Positions 61,120 to 64,000 of a stretch of 64,000 nt of DNA are shown here, one piece after another. Every line of letters starts with the position of its first letter. The stretch's first letter is position 1. The notes beneath the pieces were generated by a model. It had not been told where the DNA came from, searched no databases, and worked only from the letters and a program-made list of their open reading frames with translations. Made by a program: the position numbers and the translations under genes. The stretch covers positions 1 through 64,000 of the forward strand of contig JAAEOK010000081.1 in the NCBI GenBank assembly GCA_024244705.1, given 5' to 3'. This DNA is from Alphaproteobacteria bacterium (lineage in GTDB: Bacteria; Pseudomonadota; Alphaproteobacteria; JAAEOK01).

Positions 61120-63153
61120 GTGAGTGAATCTGCGTCGGGGCCGCGTTGCGCGGCATTCGTCGGACCCTATCTCAGCGGCAAGACCACATTGTTGGAAAGC
61201 GTTCTCTTCGCCACCGGGGCGACGAATCGCAAGGGCTCGGTCAAGGAAGGCAACACGGTCGGTGATTCGTCGGACGAGGCGCGGGCGCGGCAGATGAGTG
61301 TCGAGGTCAACATCGCCTGCACCGCCTATCTCGGCGACGAGTGGACGATCCTCGACTGTCCGGGGTCGGTCGAGCTGGGTCAGGAAGGTCACAACGCCCT
61401 GCTGGCGGCCGATATCGCGGTCGTCGTCGTCGAGCCCGACGTCACCAAGGCGCCGATCGCCGCGCCGCTGCTCAAGTTCCTCGACGACAACGACATCCCG
61501 CACATGGTGTTCATCAACAAGATGGATATCGCCAACAGCACCGTGCGCGAAGTCATCGAGGCGCTGCAGGCGGCATCCGAGCGGCCGCTGGTCCTGCGCC
61601 AGGTGCCAATCCGCAACGGCGAGGAGGTGACCGGCTACGTCGACCTGATCAGCGAGCGCGCTTATGAGTACCGCGCCGGCGAGGAATCGAAGCTGATCGA
61701 GATTCCCGACGACTTGCAGGACCGCGGCCAGGAGGCGCGCCAGGAGCTGCTGGAATCGCTGGCCGATTTCGATGATACCTTGCTTGAGCAGTTGCTCGAG
61801 GACACGGTGCCGCCGAAGGAGGAGGTCTACACCTATCTCAAGGCGAACCTGCAGCAGGACCGGGTGGTGCCGGTTCTCCTCGGCTCGGCGGAGAACGACG
61901 GCGGCGTGTGGCGGCTGTTGAAGGCGCTGCGCCACGACACGCCGGAGGTCGACGCCTTGGCCGCCCGTCTCGGGGTCGGCGACGGCGAGCCGGTCGCCCA
62001 GGTGTTCAAGACCTATAACCTGCCCCGTGCCGGGAAGCTGTCGATGGCCCGTGTCCTGGCGGGTGAAATCGCCGACGGCATGACGCTCAATGGGACCCGT
62101 GTCGGCGGCATGTTCAAGATGCTGGGACTGGGCCAGGAGAAGATAGCCAAGGCGGCACCCGGGGCGGTCGTCGCCCTCGGCCGCATGGAAGACGTCAAGA
62201 CCGGCGATACGCTGACTCCATCGGGTACGCGGCCCGCCGACATGTCGCCGTGGCCCGACCCGCTGGATGCCCTGTTCAACATGGCCATCGTCGCCGAGGA
62301 CCGTGGCGACGAGGTCAAGATGTCGACCGGCATCGCCAAGCTGATCGAGGAGGACCCCTCGGTCACCGTCGAGCACAATCAGGACACCGGCGAACACCTG
62401 TTGTGGGGGCAGGGCGAGATCCATCTTCAGATCGCCGCCGACAAGCTGAAATCGAAATACAATATCGGCGTCTCGGCGCGGCGCCCGCAGGTCCCCTACA
62501 AGGAAACGATCCGCAAGAGGATCGAACAGCATGCGCGCCACAAGAAGCAATCGGGCGGGCATGGCCAGTTCGGTGACGTCGTCGTCGAAATCAAGCCGCA
62601 GCCGCGCGGTGCCGGCTTCGAATTCACCAACAAGGTGGTCGGCGGAGCGATCCCGCGCCAGTTCATTCCGTCGGTCGAAAACGGCGTAAAGGAGCATCTC
62701 GGCCGCGGCCCCCTCGGTTTCCCCGTGGTCGACGTCGCGGTCGAGCTCAATGACGGCCAGCACCATTCGGTCGACAGCTCGGACCAGGCCTTCCGCATGG
62801 CCGGCCGGCAGGCGATGAACGAGGGGCTGCCGAAATGCGATCCGGTACTACTCGAGCCGATCCTCGACGTCGCCGTTTCGGTGCCCAGCGATTTCACGTC
62901 GAACGTGCAGCGCATCGTCAGCGGCCGCCGCGGCCAGATCCTCGGCTTCGATGCCAAGCCCGGCTGGACCGGTTGGGACGAGGTCAAGGCGCAGATCCCG
63001 CAGGCCGAGATGCACGACCTGATCATCGAACTGCGGTCGGCGACCATGGGCATCGGATTCTTCAGCTGGGAATTCGACCGTCTGCAGGAATTGACCGGCC
63101 GGCTCGCCGAACAGGTCGTCGCCGCCCGCGCCGAGGCGCTGGCCAAGAACTGA
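61120..63153 (+). CDS. Elongation factor G paralogue (EF-G2-like)
   Basis: A 677-residue translational GTPase with the full EF-G layout. The P-loop GPYLSGKT is residues 15-22 and NKMD is at 133-136, followed by domain II, domain III, domain IV with GGHGQFGDVVVEIKPQ and domain V. The G3 motif is D79-C-P-G-S83-V instead of D-T-P-G-H-V, so the catalytic His is replaced by Ser. The switch I region is also altered (ARARQMSVEV rather than ERGITI). Paralogues of this type occur in alphaproteobacteria; they may bind ribosomes in recycling or stress rather than elongate. The start is GTG with GGGAGG upstream. Confidence 0.88.
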   Translation: MSESASGPRCAAFVGPYLSGKTTLLESVLFATGATNRKGSVKEGNTVGDSSDEARARQMSVEVNIACTAYLGDEWTILDCPGSVELGQEGHNALLAADIAVVVVEPDVTKAPIAAPLLKFLDDNDIPHMVFINKMDIANSTVREVIEALQAASERPLVLRQVPIRNGEEVTGYVDLISERAYEYRAGEESKLIEIPDDLQDRGQEARQELLESLADFDDTLLEQLLEDTVPPKEEVYTYLKANLQQDRVVPVLLGSAENDGGVWRLLKALRHDTPEVDALAARLGVGDGEPVAQVFKTYNLPRAGKLSMARVLAGEIADGMTLNGTRVGGMFKMLGLGQEKIAKAAPGAVVALGRMEDVKTGDTLTPSGTRPADMSPWPDPLDALFNMAIVAEDRGDEVKMSTGIAKLIEEDPSVTVEHNQDTGEHLLWGQGEIHLQIAADKLKSKYNIGVSARRPQVPYKETIRKRIEQHARHKKQSGGHGQFGDVVVEIKPQPRGAGFEFTNKVVGGAIPRQFIPSVENGVKEHLGRGPLGFPVVDVAVELNDGQHHSVDSSDQAFRMAGRQAMNEGLPKCDPVLLEPILDVAVSVPSDFTSNVQRIVSGRRGQILGFDAKPGWTGWDEVKAQIPQAEMHDLIIELRSATMGIGFFSWEFDRLQELTGRLAEQVVAARAEALAKN

Positions 63154-63249
63154 TCGCGATGGCGCCGATCCCCGCCGTCGCAATCGTTACCCGTTGCCGG
63201 GTCTGGCGGGCCGGAGTCGCGGCGTCACCGTCGGGCAGAGGATATTAGG

Positions 63250-63873
63250 ATGGATTTCAGTGTCTGGCTCGCGTTCTTCGCCGCCGCCGCCATCGTCATC
63301 GTGGCGCCGGGGCCGAGTACGCTGCTCGTCGTCGCCCACGGGCTCAGCTTCGGTCGCCGTCCGACGATGGCGACCATCCTCGGCGTCATTTCCGCCGACA
63401 GTACCCATGTCGTGGTCGCCGCTTTCGGCTTGACCGCGCTGCTGGCGATCTCGGCGCAGGTTTTCACGGTCATGAAATGGGTCGGCGTCGCCTATCTGAT
63501 CTACCTCGGTATTCGCTACTGGCGAGCCGGGCCGATCGATCTCGGCGGCGGCGCCCAAAACGGGCAGGGGTCGACGCGCAAACGCTTCCTGCAGGGCTAT
63601 TTGGTGACGCTCACCAATCCCAAGCCGATATTGTTCTATGTCGCGTTCTTCCCCCAATTCCTCGATCCGGCAGCGGCCCAGGGACCGCAATTCGCCATCA
63701 TGGGAGCGACCTTCGTCGCGATCGCCTTCGCCGTGATGTCGTTGTACGCCACCTTCGCCGGCCGGGTCAGGCGCTGGTTCAATACCTCGCGGCGCCAGCT
63801 GCTGCTCAATCGCGGCGCGGGCACTGTCTTAATCGGCGCCGGCCTAATTCTGGCCGGCCTGCGACGCTCCTAG
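63250..63873 (+). CDS. LysE-family translocator
   Basis: A 207-residue inner-membrane exporter with about six hydrophobic helices. It opens WLAFFAAAAIVIVAPGPSTLLVVAHGLSFGRR, the LysE/RhtB signature, with the conserved TLTNPKPILFYVAFFPQFLDP. Members export amino acids or homoserine lactones. A GAGG site lies 7-10 bases before the ATG. It lies between the EF-G paralogue and the start of the following gene with only six bases between. Confidence 0.92.
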   Translation: MDFSVWLAFFAAAAIVIVAPGPSTLLVVAHGLSFGRRPTMATILGVISADSTHVVVAAFGLTALLAISAQVFTVMKWVGVAYLIYLGIRYWRAGPIDLGGGAQNGQGSTRKRFLQGYLVTLTNPKPILFYVAFFPQFLDPAAAQGPQFAIMGATFVAIAFAVMSLYATFAGRVRRWFNTSRRQLLLNRGAGTVLIGAGLILAGLRRS

Positions 63874-63879
63874 GATCCG

Positions 63880-64000
63880 ATGGCGCTGTCCGACGTGGCG
63901 GTGGAACAAGCGGTGCGGCTGCTGTTGGCGGCGCGCGGCGATCACCGCCGGATCGAGTCGTTTCCGGCCGAATGCCGCCCGGCGACGATGGCCGACGGCT
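63880..64000 (+). CDS. 2-keto-4-pentenoate hydratase-like protein, N-terminal part
   Basis: The gene runs off the right edge; 40 codons are visible. The sequence ALSDVAVEQAVRLLLAARG, then FPAECRPATMADG, matches the N-terminal helix and 'RP.T.ADGYA.Q' motif of 2-keto-4-pentenoate hydratases (fumarylacetoacetate hydrolase fold) from aromatic meta-cleavage pathways. The start ATG is six bases after the LysE gene, which suggests an operon. The active site is outside the window, so function is tentative. Confidence 0.6.
   Translation, partial: MALSDVAVEQAVRLLLAARGDHRRIESFPAECRPATMADG

Overview
The window looks like chromosomal DNA of a GC-rich, aerobic alphaproteobacterium, probably a marine or Rhodospirillales-like lineage. 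The support is indirect: strongly G/C-biased third codon positions with many long antisense frames, a uvrC-pgsA-mobB-moeA-moaD-moaE run, a phasin gene with PhaR-like operators, a quinol oxidase cyoABCD operon, TTAA-N7-TTAA sites resembling CtrA boxes, an EF-G paralogue, and a class GN sortase with its VIT/VWA target (a pair named from marine proteobacteria). No rRNA, tRNA, CRISPR array or transposase gene was seen.

Layout. 0-8 kb: the end of a SnoaL-like gene, a duplicated-domain cysteine-rich lipoprotein, an M24-fold protein that keeps the residues recalled for the DMSP lyase DddP, a divergent Flp/Tad minor-pilin locus (two TadE-like genes against a TadG/VWA gene) around a very AT-rich spacer, a methyltransferase remnant, and an alkaline-phosphatase-superfamily protein divergent from a family 2 glycosyltransferase. 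9-19 kb: two LysR regulators, a YbfB-type exporter, a cupin, membrane and secreted proteins, two more MFS genes (one behind a 12-codon overlapping leader frame), an SDR and a YbjN protein. 19-28.8 kb: a hairpin-like repeat, proC with an overlapping tRNA-editing gene, TetR, the phasin, csaA, a DUF1326 gene, a MocR/PdxR regulator divergent from a PNPOx-like gene, and a BCCT transporter followed by a solute-binding protein with no ABC permease. 29-33 kb: an EnvZ/OmpR-type two-component system, MarR divergent from ilvE, and a cold-shock gene.

33-44.5 kb is a mostly minus-strand housekeeping block: molybdopterin cofactor genes, pgsA, uvrC, folB with a pteridine-reductase-like SDR, a Ca/Na exchanger, uvrB and a methyltransferase. 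44.6-54.3 kb holds a GlxA-type regulator, a HigBA toxin-antitoxin pair, a Tat-exported intradiol dioxygenase, the sortase/target pair and cyoABCD. 54.3-57.9 kb is accessory in character: it is bracketed by a truncated and an intact copy of a Mop-like molybdate-binding gene that also share upstream sequence, and it contains an MFS paralogue of the 14.9-kb gene, a DUF4863 gene, a CBS protein and a PEBP fragment. 58-64 kb has YnfA, an aspartate aminotransferase, an MFS exporter, an EF-G paralogue without the catalytic G3 histidine, a LysE exporter and the start of a 2-keto-4-pentenoate-hydratase-like gene.

The most noteworthy items are the DddP-like enzyme, the BCCT plus binding-protein pair, the sortase/VIT system, the variant EF-G, the duplicated mop boundaries, the 272-bp inverted-repeat element before proC, and two intergenic regions (18.6 and 38.5-38.7 kb) with DnaA-box-like, CtrA-like and palindromic sequences.
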